From positions 1-39,093 of the forward strand of contig JBBSQW010000032.1 of the NCBI GenBank assembly GCA_038243635.1: a stretch of 39,093 nucleotides of DNA, written 5' to 3'. Shown piece after piece: positions 8,839 to 18,341 of this stretch; the first letter of the stretch is position 1, and each line of letters starts with the position of its first letter. The notes under the pieces were generated by a model. That model did no database searches. It was not told the origin of the DNA and saw nothing but the letters and a program-made list of their open reading frames with translations. This DNA comes from Pseudopedobacter sp038243635. Its GTDB lineage: Bacteria > Bacteroidota > Bacteroidia > Sphingobacteriales > Sphingobacteriaceae. The translations under genes and the position numbers were made by a program.

Positions 8839-9222
8839 TTAATAATAACCATTTATAACTCTTTTTACTCCATCCTTCAATCGAAGAACATTAAAGTTAA
8901 TTAACAGTCCTAATTTACATTTTGATAACTTCAAATAAGTTAAGGTTTGCGCTAAATGAATGTCATTTAATGCTTCGACGGATTTTATTTCAATTATCAA
9001 TTTATTTTCTATAATGATATCTAATCTATAACCGCAATCCAGTTTTATGTCTTGATAAACGAGTGGAACTGCTTTTTCTTTCTCAACCAGTAGCCCGCTT
9101 TTCTTTATCTAATAAAAGAAGCATTCTTTATAGGCGGACTCTAGTAAACCTGGACCAAGTTCTTTATGAACTTTTATTGCTAAGCCTGTCGCTTCTGTGG
9201 CGAGATTATTTTCTCTTTCCAT
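8839..9222 (-). pseudogene. GxxExxY family protein interrupted by a single amber codon
   Basis: From ATG at 9222, the frame reads MERENNLATEATGLAIKVHK and then ELGPGLLESAYKECFFY, including the family's GPGLLESAY signature. It meets TAG at 9109-9111 (codon 38). The same frame continues as IKKSGLLVEKEKAVPL, then LDCGYRLDIIIENKLIIEIK, to a natural TAA at 8839, about 127 codons in all. Relatives usually have Glu (GAG) where TAG occurs, so this is one substitution. The family resembles PD-(D/E)xK nucleases (the D, ExK and K pattern in YRLDIIIEN...IEIKS), but its function is unknown. It is flanked on both sides by CCACAGAGG-type repeats. Confidence 0.85.
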
Positions 9223-9269
9223 CTTATTTAAAGTATTAGAGTTTTCATAAAAAGCATCCTAAGGTTCTC

Positions 9270-9308
9270 TCCATTTCTTCTCTGTGCAAAACTCCGTGAC
9301 CTCTGTGG
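9270..9308. repeat. CCACAGAGG-type repeat, right of the GxxExxY pseudogene
   Basis: CTTCTCTGTGCAAAACTCCG followed by TGACCTCTGTGGTTAA mirrors TTAACCACAGAGGTCACAGAG at the left block. The pseudogene is therefore enclosed by inverted copies. The right copy touches the end of the cytidine deaminase gene. Confidence 0.65.
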
Positions 9309-9797
9309 TTAAGTCGCCAGCCTATCCTCCACAAACATAAACGGCAGGAAACTCTTTACACCAGTCGTTTTCCATACCGCACCATTAATGCAATACAACA
9401 AAATATCCATTTTAGCAGTTTGTCGTTGTTCGCATTCTGCCATTACTTGCAAACAAGAACCACAAGGTGTTACAGGTTTTAACAATTCAAAATTAGTTGT
9501 GGAAGCTGTTATTGCAATCGATAAAATGTTATCATTAGGAAAGTTAGCGCCAATATTAAAAAGCGCAACACGTTCTGCACATAAACCAGATGGATAAGCT
9601 ACATTTTCTTGATTGCTGCCGTAAACTATTTTTCCACTGGCAAGTTTTACCGCAACCCCAACTCTAAAGTTAGAATAAGGCGAATAAGAATTTGCTAACG
9701 CTTTTATAGCTTCTAAACAAAGATCTTTGTCGGCCTCATTTAGTTCGTCAATACTTTCGAAATCGTCAAAAGCAATATTAATTTCCTTTTTTATCAA
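9309..9797 (-). CDS. cdd: Cytidine deaminase
   Basis: Deaminates cytidine and deoxycytidine to uridine forms in pyrimidine salvage. The 162-residue protein carries the zinc site: Cys73 and catalytic Glu75 in CAERVALFN, plus PCGSC (111-115) supplying two further cysteines. The substrate-contacting stretch SPYSNFRVGVA (39-49) is also present. The length is slightly above the short tetrameric class because of an N-terminal extension of about 20 residues. It lies between parE and the GxxExxY pseudogene on the same strand, 61 bp downstream of parE, so it may be co-transcribed with parE. Confidence 0.93.
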   Translation of the reverse strand: MIKKEINIAFDDFESIDELNEADKDLCLEAIKALANSYSPYSNFRVGVAVKLASGKIVYGSNQENVAYPSGLCAERVALFNIGANFPNDNILSIAITASTTNFELLKPVTPCGSCLQVMAECEQRQTAKMDILLYCINGAVWKTTGVKSFLPFMFVEDRLAT

Positions 9798-9858
9798 TGG
9801 CTTAATTCTAAAATTAGATATATGGCTTTAAGCTTTTTGCCTTCAGCTTTAAGCATAA

Positions 9859-11766
9859 TTAAGCTACCGATTCTTCTAACGCTCCGGCAGCTGCTTTTGC
9901 TTCAGCAATAATATCAGCGTCATCTTTTTCGACCCTTAAGTTTTGTATAATGTGTTGCTGCCTATCCATGGTGTTTTTTCCCATGTAATATTCTAACAAG
10001 TTTTTAATCTTGGTTTCGCCATGTAAAATCACCGGGTCTAAACGGATATCTTCTCCAATAAAATTCTCAAACTCATCAGGAGAAATTTCTCCCAAGCCTT
10101 TAAATCGAGTAATTTCTGGCTTTCCGCCAAGTTTATCTATCGCTAACACACGTTCCTCATCGCTATAGCAATAAATGGTTTCTTTCTTATTACGAACCCT
10201 AAACAGTGGGGTTTGCAAAATAAAAACATGACCCGTTTTTACTAAATCCGGGAAAAATTGTAAAAAGAAAGTCATCAGCAATAGGCGGATGTGCATCCCA
10301 TCCACATCGGCATCGGTTGCAACCACAATATTGTTGTAACGTAAACCTTCTAAACCATCTTCAATATTTAAAGCATGTTGTAATAAATTAAACTCTTCGT
10401 TCTCGTAAACTACTTTCTTGGTTAAACCATGAGCATTCAAAGGCTTTCCTTTGAGCGAGAAAACAGCTTGTGTTCTTACTTGGCGAGCTTTGGTAATTGA
10501 GCCCGAAGCTGAATCTCCCTCGGTAATAAAAAGGGTTGTCTTTTTTCGGTCTTCTTCGCTTAGCTTTTCATCATCCAAATGCCACTTGCAATCACGCAGT
10601 TTACGGTTGTGTAAACTTGCTTTTTTTGCTCGGTCGTTCGCTAGTTTCTTAATACCCGCAATATCCTTACGTTCTCGTTCCGACTGTAAGATGCGTTTCA
10701 ACAAAGCATCTGCGGCTTCCGGATATTTGTGGAGGTAATCATCAAGCTGTTTTTTAACAAAATCGTTGATAAAAGTACGTACCGTAGGTCCATCCGGACC
10801 GATATTTAAGGAACCTAATTTGGTTTTGGTTTGCGATTCAAAAACAGGTTCTTGTATTCTAACAGAAATTGCCGCTACAATTGATGCTCTGATATCCGAA
10901 GCATCATATTCTTTTTTATAAAATTCTCTAATCGTTTTAACAACAGCCTCTCTAAAGGCTTGTTGGTGTGTTCCACCTTGGGTAGTATGCTGGCCGTTTA
11001 CAAACGAATAATATTCCTCGCCATATTGTTGGCCATGCGTCATCGCAATCTCAATATCTTCACCATGTAAATGAATAATTGGATAACGATTAGCTTCAGT
11101 ATCAGTATTTCTAGTTAATAAATCATATAAACCACGTTCGGAGAAAAATTTTTGTCCGTTAAAGTTTACCGTTAAACCTGCATTCAGAAAAACATAATTC
11201 CAAACCATGTTCTCAATAAACTCGGGGATGTAACGGTAGTTGCGGAAGATGGTATCATCCGGAATAAAAATGATAGCCGTTCCGTTCCGTTGCGTAGTAT
11301 CAATTATGGAGTTGTCTTTAGTTAACTCTCCTTTTTCAAATTCGGCTTTTTTGGCTTTTCCATCACGGTAAGATTGCACTGTAAAAAAGTTCGACAATGC
11401 ATTCACTGCTTTTGTACCTACACCGTTTAAGCCGACAGACTTTTGGAAAGCTTTAGAATCATACTTACCACCTGTGTTAATTTTCGATACACAATCAATC
11501 ACTTTTCCTAACGGAATTCCGCGGCCGTAATCCCTTATGGAAACTTTATGGTCGCTCACGGTAATGTCGATAATTCGACCAGCACCCATCACAAATTCAT
11601 CAATAGAGTTATCCACAATCTCTTTCAGCAACACATAGACGCCATCGTCATAAGCCGAACCGTCGCCTAGTTTACCGATATACATTCCTGGACGAAGCCT
11701 AATGTGCTCTTTCCAATCCAGCGACCGGATGCTGTCTTCGCTATAATTTACACTTAATTCAGCCAT
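9859..11766 (-). CDS. parE: DNA topoisomerase IV subunit B
   Basis: The ATPase subunit partner of ParC. The GHKL ATP-binding domain shows EIVDNSIDE (Mg2+-binding Asn) and the glycine-rich loops YGRGIPLGK and GLNGVGTKAVNALS. The transducer follows. The TOPRIM domain has FITEGDSASGS and VVATDADVDGMHIR, the acidic residues that bind Mg2+ for cleavage. The 635-residue length fits ParE and short GyrB-like forms. The start MAELSVNYSEDSIRSLDW is preceded by about 600 bp of apparently non-coding DNA, so a promoter there is likely. Confidence 0.93.
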   Translation of the reverse strand: MAELSVNYSEDSIRSLDWKEHIRLRPGMYIGKLGDGSAYDDGVYVLLKEIVDNSIDEFVMGAGRIIDITVSDHKVSIRDYGRGIPLGKVIDCVSKINTGGKYDSKAFQKSVGLNGVGTKAVNALSNFFTVQSYRDGKAKKAEFEKGELTKDNSIIDTTQRNGTAIIFIPDDTIFRNYRYIPEFIENMVWNYVFLNAGLTVNFNGQKFFSERGLYDLLTRNTDTEANRYPIIHLHGEDIEIAMTHGQQYGEEYYSFVNGQHTTQGGTHQQAFREAVVKTIREFYKKEYDASDIRASIVAAISVRIQEPVFESQTKTKLGSLNIGPDGPTVRTFINDFVKKQLDDYLHKYPEAADALLKRILQSERERKDIAGIKKLANDRAKKASLHNRKLRDCKWHLDDEKLSEEDRKKTTLFITEGDSASGSITKARQVRTQAVFSLKGKPLNAHGLTKKVVYENEEFNLLQHALNIEDGLEGLRYNNIVVATDADVDGMHIRLLLMTFFLQFFPDLVKTGHVFILQTPLFRVRNKKETIYCYSDEERVLAIDKLGGKPEITRFKGLGEISPDEFENFIGEDIRLDPVILHGETKIKNLLEYYMGKNTMDRQQHIIQNLRVEKDDADIIAEAKAAAGALEESVA

Positions 11767-12360
11767 TTGTTAGATTTGAGTGTTGAGATATGAGATATGA
11801 GAATCTGCAAACCGCAATGAACCTTTACAAAGCTAAAATTTTGTGCAAAATAGGCAAGTATAAGATTTCAACATATTTTAAAAGAGTGGATTAGTTCGCA
11901 GGTTCACTGAAATTCAGAAGGCTTTTGAGGATGTTTAGAGTATTTTCTAATTGGAAAAGTAAAACCTGTGTTTTGTCGGTTCCGGTAGTCCCGTGTTCTG
12001 CTTTACTCCTCGATTATTTCCGTAAACTCCAATAATCTGTGGGGTACCGCTGCCACCCAGGTTTATTTAACTTAGGGTTGTGCTGTTAAGGTTCCGTCCA
12101 ATAAAAAACAAACCTTATTATATCGTTTGTTTAGCTTCCTTTGTCCTTTAAACAGACTTAAAAAGTAACCGAATGATGAAAATCCAACTCCAATAAAGGT
12201 ATTCCCAGTTGCGAATATTTTTAACAAAATATAAAAGTCTGATTGTTAAATGTTAAAAACACGACAATGCGAAAATTTATGGAGAGCCAAAAAACCTGAC
12301 CTTAATTTGCGGGAAAAATAAAAATTAATTTCTACTTGCCTTGGCTTGTTTTTGACATTG
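11767..12360. other. Unexplained 594-bp intergenic stretch
   Basis: No convincing gene is seen on either strand. The minus strand holds two short open stretches (about 12081-12230 and 11952-12068). The second reads INLGGSGTPQIIGVYGNNRG and ends TGLPEPTKHRFYFSN with a stop, which looks more protein-like than chance would suggest, but it has no proper start and is closed by TAA upstream. It could be a gene remnant, part of an interspersed repeat, or the leader of parE. I cannot assign a known RNA family. Confidence 0.4.
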
Positions 12361-13134
12361 TTACTTCTTACTCGGGCTACCAATGGTTACGTTAAAGAAA
12401 GTAGTTGGTTCGGCAAGGTAAGTATCGGCTATTCCAATGTCTTTAACTAGTTTTTTTGAAACACGTTTTAAAGGCACTTTAATCTCAAAAATATCTTCAA
12501 AAGGGTTAGAGTTAAACTTAATAGTGTTTCTGTCTTTGTAAGAAGCAATTACTTTTGTTTCCCCATCTTGATGGAAAAACTTTGAATCCGCAAAGCCTTT
12601 TTTAAATAAAGAAACTTCATCGTCTTTACTCGCTCCGGGTTTATTCATGCAAATATAAAGTGATAAATCATCACAGAATTTTAGCATTTGAACCTGATAG
12701 TGCAGTAAGCGAGTATGAGGGATTTTCAACTTTGCTACGAGATGATTTTGACGAGATCTTTCACGTTCCACAAACTGCGTAGCTATTTCAGATGAAGATG
12801 ACGAGACTAGGTTGCAATAATGCATGCTGCAAAGTAGTGCAGCGTAAGAATTGGCATGGTTTACTTGTTCAATCCCCAATTTGTAAAAATGCAGCCTTAA
12901 TTTTTCCGGAAAATCTAGGAAAGTAAAAGGTTTTTGGGTAACGTCATTTAATAAAGGGTGTGAGTCTGGAATAATCCATGCCCTATCGTGTTGGTGTACT
13001 GCAAATTTAAACGATTCAAAATGCTCTACAGCTATAAATTCTTTTTTGAAATGAGTTAACAACTCTCCAGCAATATACGCATGGTCATGTTGAGTAATTA
13101 AGATGTAGTTCTCTGTATCTTCTCTAAGTATCAT
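12361..13134 (-). CDS. DUF3891 family protein
   Basis: A 257-residue cytoplasmic protein. The N-terminus ITQHDHAYIAGELLTHF followed by AVHQHDRAW gives a spaced set of His and Asp residues, the hallmark of DUF3891, which suggests an HD-domain-like metal site. Later conserved parts include SMHYCNLV and a C-terminal beta-rich region. The true substrate is not known. The gene stands alone: a gap of roughly 600 bp lies downstream toward parE and 259 bp separate it from the DUF2723 gene. Identification is from memory of the family pattern. Confidence 0.75.
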   Translation of the reverse strand: MILREDTENYILITQHDHAYIAGELLTHFKKEFIAVEHFESFKFAVHQHDRAWIIPDSHPLLNDVTQKPFTFLDFPEKLRLHFYKLGIEQVNHANSYAALLCSMHYCNLVSSSSSEIATQFVERERSRQNHLVAKLKIPHTRLLHYQVQMLKFCDDLSLYICMNKPGASKDDEVSLFKKGFADSKFFHQDGETKVIASYKDRNTIKFNSNPFEDIFEIKVPLKRVSKKLVKDIGIADTYLAEPTTFFNVTIGSPSKK

Positions 13135-13347
13135 TTTGAGTTAAAAAATAAAAATACAAATCTTTAGCCGAACAAAAATACGGCCGATATCTTTTTTAAT
13201 TCTATAAAGTCCAGGGATTGGTTTTGGAAGATGAATTACCCTAGATGTTATTTCAGTAGGTAATGTTTTAATAATTATAGTACAATACCTAGATCAAGTT
13301 GGGAGCGTAATCAGGTCAACTTTAATGCATAAAGTCCATCAAAACAG

Positions 13348-13378
13348 AAAAGGTAGCTAAAATTTTCGGCTACCTTTT
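13348..13378 (-). terminator. Rho-independent terminator after the DUF2723 gene
   Basis: AAAAGGTAGC pairs with GCTACCTTTT around an 11-nt loop, 16 bp beyond the stop codon of the DUF2723 gene. On the minus strand the stem ends in TTTT and is followed by CTGTTTTG. The remaining 13135-13347 shows nothing recognisable. Confidence 0.75.
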
Positions 13379-13393
13379 ATTTGATGTTTTTTA

Positions 13394-16300
13394 TTATCTA
13401 CTCATTCCAAATTTTGACTCGTAGTTTTTCATTTTGTTTTCTAACTCTTTGTTCAAAACCGGTTCTCCATACTGTTTCGTCATTTCTACAAACTGAGAAA
13501 GTACAAATAAGTTGAGTTGAATATCTCTGCTGCCTAAGTTTTCTTTTCCTTGGATTATACTGTAGTGATAATCGAGTTCCTGCGTAACTAAATTTTCGGT
13601 TTGTTTTAACAAACTTGTAGCATCAGTCTTTAAACCTAGTTGGTACATTAAGTTAACCAACTCATATTTGCTCAAAGCAAAATTACTGTCGTAGGTTGTA
13701 TAAATAGGTAAAACCTTCATACATTCTTTCACCACATTTCTAGCGCTATCTATTTTGCCTTCAAATATCAGATTTTTGGCTAGCTCAGTAAATTTATTTA
13801 CCGATAAGAATACCATTTTTTGAGATTCAGGATCTAGGTAAGGAGATGATTTTATGGTACCCCAATCAAACTTTGTCATCAGGTTGTTGTACATCTCTTT
13901 CGTGTTTACCACTTCCGTTTCGCCAAGTGGACTGTCAGAAGGAATTTTTCCCTTAGTTTTTGGTTCTAATCTTAAAGCGAAACCTTCATTAAATAGGTAG
14001 TTATCTAAACCTAAGAAGTTGCTGCTAGGTACGGTAAAAGCAAAGTAAATTGGACGTTCCCAATTGTTGTGCACCAACATATCTACAATAGCTAATTGCC
14101 CTTTAGTTAAGTAATTGCCAGGAAAATTCCATTCCATTGCCGGAACAATTTTACCAGCTTCATTTGCATCAACTGTTTTGGTTGTTAAAACAGTTTTGGG
14201 GTCAATTGTTAACTTGAAATTTTTTGTTGGTAAAAAGTTTTCTGATCTACCGCTTTGGTAATCAACTTTTGCTTCAGGGTTATTTGAAGTCACAAACTCA
14301 AATACATCTTTAAGTTCTTGTGCGCCTTCTAAATTAAAGTTTTGGTAAAAAAGGACATCCCTTGTACCTGTTTTGTACATTTCAGGGTTCATCGTAATTG
14401 GTAGCGGAGCCGATTGGTTAAAAGGCCTTCTCAATTGGTTAATGTACCAATCTGTATCAAACAAGCTTAGGTTTACAATTCTAATATCTGGTCTAAAATT
14501 TTCTACTTCTTGTACGTACCAAAGTGGATAAGTGTCATTATCTCCGTAAGTAAACAAAATAGCGTTTGGTGCACAGCTGTTTAAGTAGTTGCGAGCAAAA
14601 TCTCTAGCCGTAGACTTTGTAGAGCGATCGTGGTCATCCCATTCTTGACTTGCCATTAGAATAGGTGCAGCCAACAGTCCTACGGAAGTCGCAAGAATTG
14701 CAGCTGTTTTTGGAGTAACTACTTTTCGTAACCATTGTGATATTGCGAATACACCTAGTCCAATCCAAATCGCAAAAGCGTAAAATGAGCCTACGTATGC
14801 GTAATCTCGCTCTCGTGGTTGATTAGGCGTTTGGTTTAAGTAGATAACAATTGCTAATCCTGTAAAGAAAAATAGCAGCGCAACAATTCCCGCATCTTTT
14901 TGACTGTATTTAAAATGCCAAAATGCGCCTAACAACCCTAAAATAAGAGGTAAGAAAAACAGTTGATTATTTGCTTTGTTTTTTGTCATGCTGTCTGGTA
15001 AGTGAGATTGATCTCCCAACCGCATGGCATCTAAAAATTTGATACCGCTTATCCAGTTTCCATTTGTATAATCGCCTATTCCTTGACTATCATTTTGTCG
15101 GCCTGCAAAGTTCCATAGGAAATAACGCATGTACATAAAGCCAACTTGGTAAGTTCCAAAAAAACCAATATTTGTGGCTAGGTTAGGACTTTCTTGCGGA
15201 CCCAAATTCATCCAGTCTCTATAAACCGCTGGGTGGTTACCATCATCGCTGTACATACGGGGGAACAACGTATTTCTATCATATACATAGGCTTGTTTTT
15301 GACCAGCTATCTCGTATTTCTTTTCACCTTTTACGTAAATGTTTCCGTTCTGCTTTGTTTCAATTGGCTTAGAGTCAAAGTATTGTCCATATAATAAAGG
15401 ACGGTCGCCGTATTGTTCTCTGTTTAAGTAGCTCAAGAAAGAGAAAGCATCTTTAGGGTCGCTATTGTTTAAAGTTGGGTTCGCCTTGGCTCTAATTACA
15501 ATCATTACAAAAGAACTGTAACCAAAAAGGATGAAAATGAACGATAGCATTGCTAAATTTAAGGTTGGCTTTTTCTTTTGGATAGAGTAAACGGTTAGCC
15601 AGATGGTTGCTAAAAGCAATATTATTGCAAAAACAGTAACTCCAGACCCAAATCCTAATCCTAAAGTGTTTACAAAGAAAAGATCGAAATTAGCACCTAT
15701 TTTGATAAGGTATTGTATAATGCCATATTGTATAATGCCTAAAATTAAAATGCCAGCAGCCATTGCTGTTATCACTCCTTTTATAGTAGCTACTTTGTTT
15801 TTTCTGAAATAATAAACCAGAGCCATTGCTGGTATTACTAACAAGTTTAAAAGGTGAACACCTATTGATAAGCCCATTACATAAGCTATAAAAATCAACC
15901 ATTTATCAGCGTAGGGTTCATCGGCATGTGCGTCCCATTTTAAAATAGCCCAAAAAACAACCGCTGTTGATAAGGAAGACATTGCATAAACTTCGGCCTC
16001 TACTGCTGAAAACCAAAACGAATCTGAGAAAGCGTAAGCTAATGCACCTACTAAACCAGCACCCATAATGCCAATAATTGTAGTTGTACTAAATTTAGCA
16101 TCTGTAGTTAAACTTACTTTTTTACCTAGTGCAGTAATGGTCCAAAACAAAAACATAATAGTTGCAGCGCTTGATAAAGCGGAACTAACATTTACAGCGT
16201 ACGCAATGTTTTCTGGCTTGCTAGCAAACAAACTAAAAATTTTACCAATCATTAAAAACAATGGCGCACCGGGTTGGTGTACAATTTGTAGCTTAAGTGC

Positions 16301-16423
16301 GGCCGAGATAAATTCGCCACAATCCCAATAACTTGCAGTAGGCTCAAGCGTTAATATATATACGGTTGCTGCAATTAAAAAGGTAAGCCAACCCAGCAGG
16401 TTGTTAATTTTGGAATAGGTCAT
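13394..16423 (-). CDS. DUF2723 / GT117-family membrane glycosyltransferase
   Basis: A 1009-residue polytopic inner-membrane protein. The first 330 residues and those around 490-600 are rich in transmembrane segments. The first loop after TM1 carries the hallmark LEPTASYWDCGEFISAA, with acidic residues as in GT-C glycosyltransferases. HQPGAPLFLMIG follows. The C-terminal 400 residues are soluble and mostly helical. DUF2723 proteins are now placed in glycosyltransferase family 117 and linked to O-glycosylation of exported proteins in Bacteroidota; that is family knowledge, not something seen here. It is monocistronic, with a terminator downstream and a divergent tRNA and prs transcript upstream. 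Confidence 0.88.
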   Translation of the reverse strand: MTYSKINNLLGWLTFLIAATVYILTLEPTASYWDCGEFISAALKLQIVHQPGAPLFLMIGKIFSLFASKPENIAYAVNVSSALSSAATIMFLFWTITALGKKVSLTTDAKFSTTTIIGIMGAGLVGALAYAFSDSFWFSAVEAEVYAMSSLSTAVVFWAILKWDAHADEPYADKWLIFIAYVMGLSIGVHLLNLLVIPAMALVYYFRKNKVATIKGVITAMAAGILILGIIQYGIIQYLIKIGANFDLFFVNTLGLGFGSGVTVFAIILLLATIWLTVYSIQKKKPTLNLAMLSFIFILFGYSSFVMIVIRAKANPTLNNSDPKDAFSFLSYLNREQYGDRPLLYGQYFDSKPIETKQNGNIYVKGEKKYEIAGQKQAYVYDRNTLFPRMYSDDGNHPAVYRDWMNLGPQESPNLATNIGFFGTYQVGFMYMRYFLWNFAGRQNDSQGIGDYTNGNWISGIKFLDAMRLGDQSHLPDSMTKNKANNQLFFLPLILGLLGAFWHFKYSQKDAGIVALLFFFTGLAIVIYLNQTPNQPRERDYAYVGSFYAFAIWIGLGVFAISQWLRKVVTPKTAAILATSVGLLAAPILMASQEWDDHDRSTKSTARDFARNYLNSCAPNAILFTYGDNDTYPLWYVQEVENFRPDIRIVNLSLFDTDWYINQLRRPFNQSAPLPITMNPEMYKTGTRDVLFYQNFNLEGAQELKDVFEFVTSNNPEAKVDYQSGRSENFLPTKNFKLTIDPKTVLTTKTVDANEAGKIVPAMEWNFPGNYLTKGQLAIVDMLVHNNWERPIYFAFTVPSSNFLGLDNYLFNEGFALRLEPKTKGKIPSDSPLGETEVVNTKEMYNNLMTKFDWGTIKSSPYLDPESQKMVFLSVNKFTELAKNLIFEGKIDSARNVVKECMKVLPIYTTYDSNFALSKYELVNLMYQLGLKTDATSLLKQTENLVTQELDYHYSIIQGKENLGSRDIQLNLFVLSQFVEMTKQYGEPVLNKELENKMKNYESKFGMSR

Positions 16424-16564
16424 TTTTTATGATTCAATTTTAACCGCCGAAAATAATGAATTGAATTTAAATAATTAGTAATTTAACATTTATTAACCGG
16501 CAGATAAACAAAAATAGCTGAGAACGAATGCTTTATGAGGATTCTAGAAATATTTTGAAAAAGA

Positions 16565-16596
16565 TTTGCATCCTTTGTTTAATGCTCCTATATTTG
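16565..16596 (+). promoter_or_regulatory. Bacteroidota-type promoter for tRNA-Gln
   Basis: A -33 box TTTG (16565-16568) and a -7 box TATATTTG (16589-16596, consensus TAnnTTTG) are separated by 20 nt, within the usual spacing for the Bacteroidota primary sigma factor. It lies 40 bp before the mature tRNA. Confidence 0.75.
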
Positions 16597-16636
16597 CATT
16601 CCATTTCAGGAAATACGTTCCCTGAAATATAATGAT

Positions 16637-16707
16637 TGCCCGATAGTATAAAGGTAGTACAACGGTTTTTGGTATCGTTTGTCTAGGTTCGAATCCTGGT
16701 CGGGCAA
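16637..16707 (+). tRNA. tRNA-Gln (anticodon TTG)
   Basis: A 71-nt cloverleaf. The acceptor stem pairs TGCCCGA with TCGGGCA. The anticodon arm is ACGGT / ATCGT around loop TTTTGGT, giving anticodon TTG, and the T arm contains GGTTCGAATCC. The 3' CCA is not encoded (ACAA follows). A good promoter lies upstream and a terminator hairpin directly after. Confidence 0.95.
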
Positions 16708-16713
16708 CAATTG

Positions 16714-16752
16714 AAATTCGGAAGTTGAATATATTTAATTTCCGAATTTTTT
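16714..16752 (+). terminator. Terminator after tRNA-Gln
   Basis: AAATTCGGAA pairs with TTCCGAATTT around a loop of about 16 nt and is followed by more T residues. It begins 7 bp after the tRNA and lies just before prs, so some read-through into prs is possible. Confidence 0.7.
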
Positions 16753-16774
16753 ATTTTAAATCTCTCGAAAGCTT

Positions 16775-17719
16775 ATGCCTTCCACAACTAACAACATCAA
16801 ACTTTTCTCTGGTACAGGTTCAAAGGCTTTGTCTGAAAAAATTGCGAAGTGTTACGGAAAAGAATTAGGAAAAGTTATTTTATCGCGTTTTTCTGATGGT
16901 GAGTTTCAGCCACATTATGACGAATCTATTCGTGGTTGTGATGTTTTTCTGATTCAGTCTACCTGCCAGCCAAATGATAACTTATTTGAACTGTTAATGA
17001 TGATTGACGCAGCTAAACGAGCTTCAGCGCATTATATCACTGCAGTTATCCCTTATTTTGGTTTAGCCCGTCAGGATAGAAAAGACAAGCCGAGGGTTGC
17101 AATCGGCGCAAAATTAGTGGCTAACTTGTTAGTTGCTGCCGGTATTCATCGTATCATGACAATGGATTTACATGCGGCTCAAATTCAAGGATTTTTTGAT
17201 ATTCCGGTAGACCATTTAGATGCGTCTGTGATATTTGTACCGCATATAAAAAGTTTAGGATTAAAGAATTTAACAATTGCTTCTCCAGATATGGGTGGTA
17301 GTTACAGAGCAAGAACCTTTGCGAAGTTTTTTAACGCCGAAGTTGTAATTTGCGATAAGAGAAGAAAAAGAGCCAACGAGATCGAATCAATGTCTATTAT
17401 TGGAGATGTTGAAGGTTTAGATGTTGTTTTAATGGACGACATTATAGATACCGGAGGTACTCTAGCAAAAGCTGCTGAATTAATTATGGAAAAGGGAGCT
17501 AGAAGTGTGAGAGCGGTTTGTACTCATGCCGTTTTATCTGGAAACGCTTACGCTACATTAGAAAAGTCGGCATTAGCAGAGTTAATTGTAACAGATACAA
17601 TTCCGTTAAAACATAGCAGCCCGAAGATTAAAGTATTATCAACCGCAGATTTTTTTGCGAAGGCAATTGCCAACGTAAACGAACATGCGTCAATAAGTGA
17701 TTTATTTAAAATAGTTTAA
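16775..17719 (+). CDS. prs: Ribose-phosphate pyrophosphokinase
   Basis: Makes PRPP from ribose 5-phosphate and ATP, feeding nucleotide, histidine and tryptophan synthesis. The 314-residue length is standard for class I enzymes. Visible are the ATP-binding and flexible-loop region (PYFGLARQDRKDKPR), the metal-binding MDLHAAQIQGFFDIP segment, and the PRPP loop VVLMDDIIDTGGTLAKA. The start at MPSTTNNIKLFSGTGSK gives the typical N-terminus leading to LFSGTGS. rplY follows after 17 bp, a common pairing in Bacteroidota, so the two are very likely co-transcribed. Confidence 0.97.
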   Translation: MPSTTNNIKLFSGTGSKALSEKIAKCYGKELGKVILSRFSDGEFQPHYDESIRGCDVFLIQSTCQPNDNLFELLMMIDAAKRASAHYITAVIPYFGLARQDRKDKPRVAIGAKLVANLLVAAGIHRIMTMDLHAAQIQGFFDIPVDHLDASVIFVPHIKSLGLKNLTIASPDMGGSYRARTFAKFFNAEVVICDKRRKRANEIESMSIIGDVEGLDVVLMDDIIDTGGTLAKAAELIMEKGARSVRAVCTHAVLSGNAYATLEKSALAELIVTDTIPLKHSSPKIKVLSTADFFAKAIANVNEHASISDLFKIV

Positions 17720-17736
17720 AATTAATATATACGAAT

Positions 17737-18321
17737 ATGAAATCAATCGCAATTAGCGGTTCTCCAAGAGAGAACGTAGGGAAACGCGACGCAAAGGAAT
17801 TGCGTTACGAAGGTAAAGTGCCAGCTGTACTATACGGTGGAAAAGAGCAATTTCACTTTGCTATTGATGCGCCAGCACTAAGAGACTTAGTTTACACTCC
17901 AGAAGTAAATTTTGCTGAGTTAAACATTGATGGTAAAAAATTCAATGCAATCATGCAAGATATTCAGTTTCATCCATTAACTGAGAAAATTGTACACATC
18001 GATTTTCTTCAATTATTTGATGATAAAAAAGTAACCATTGAAATCCCAGTAAAATTAACCGGAACTTCTCCAGGTGTTAAAATGGGTGGTAAATTGGTTC
18101 AAAAATTACGTAAGTTAAAAGTTAACGCTTTACCTAAAAATATGCCTCAAGAAGTAGAAGTATCTATTGAGCCATTAGAAGTTGGTAAATCTGTAAGAGT
18201 ACGTGATTTGAAACCAGCTGATTACGTAATCACTAACGTTTCTGAAGACACTATCGTTTCTGTAATTATGTCAAGAGCGTTAAAGCAAGCAGAACAACAA
18301 GCAACTGTAGGTAAGAAATAA
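17737..18321 (+). CDS. rplY: 50S ribosomal protein L25/general stress protein Ctc
   Basis: Binds 5S rRNA in the large ribosomal subunit. The 194-residue protein is the long, two-domain form. The N-terminal L25 fold has the typical RENVGKRDAKELRYEGKVPA followed by VLYGG, and the C-terminal CTC-type beta domain begins near DDKKVTIEIPVKLTGTSPG. The tail KQAEQQATVGKK is basic and disordered. It follows prs closely in one transcript and is ended by a strong terminator. Confidence 0.95.
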   Translation: MKSIAISGSPRENVGKRDAKELRYEGKVPAVLYGGKEQFHFAIDAPALRDLVYTPEVNFAELNIDGKKFNAIMQDIQFHPLTEKIVHIDFLQLFDDKKVTIEIPVKLTGTSPGVKMGGKLVQKLRKLKVNALPKNMPQEVEVSIEPLEVGKSVRVRDLKPADYVITNVSEDTIVSVIMSRALKQAEQQATVGKK

Positions 18322-18341
18322 GTTTCCGCCGACTAAAACAA

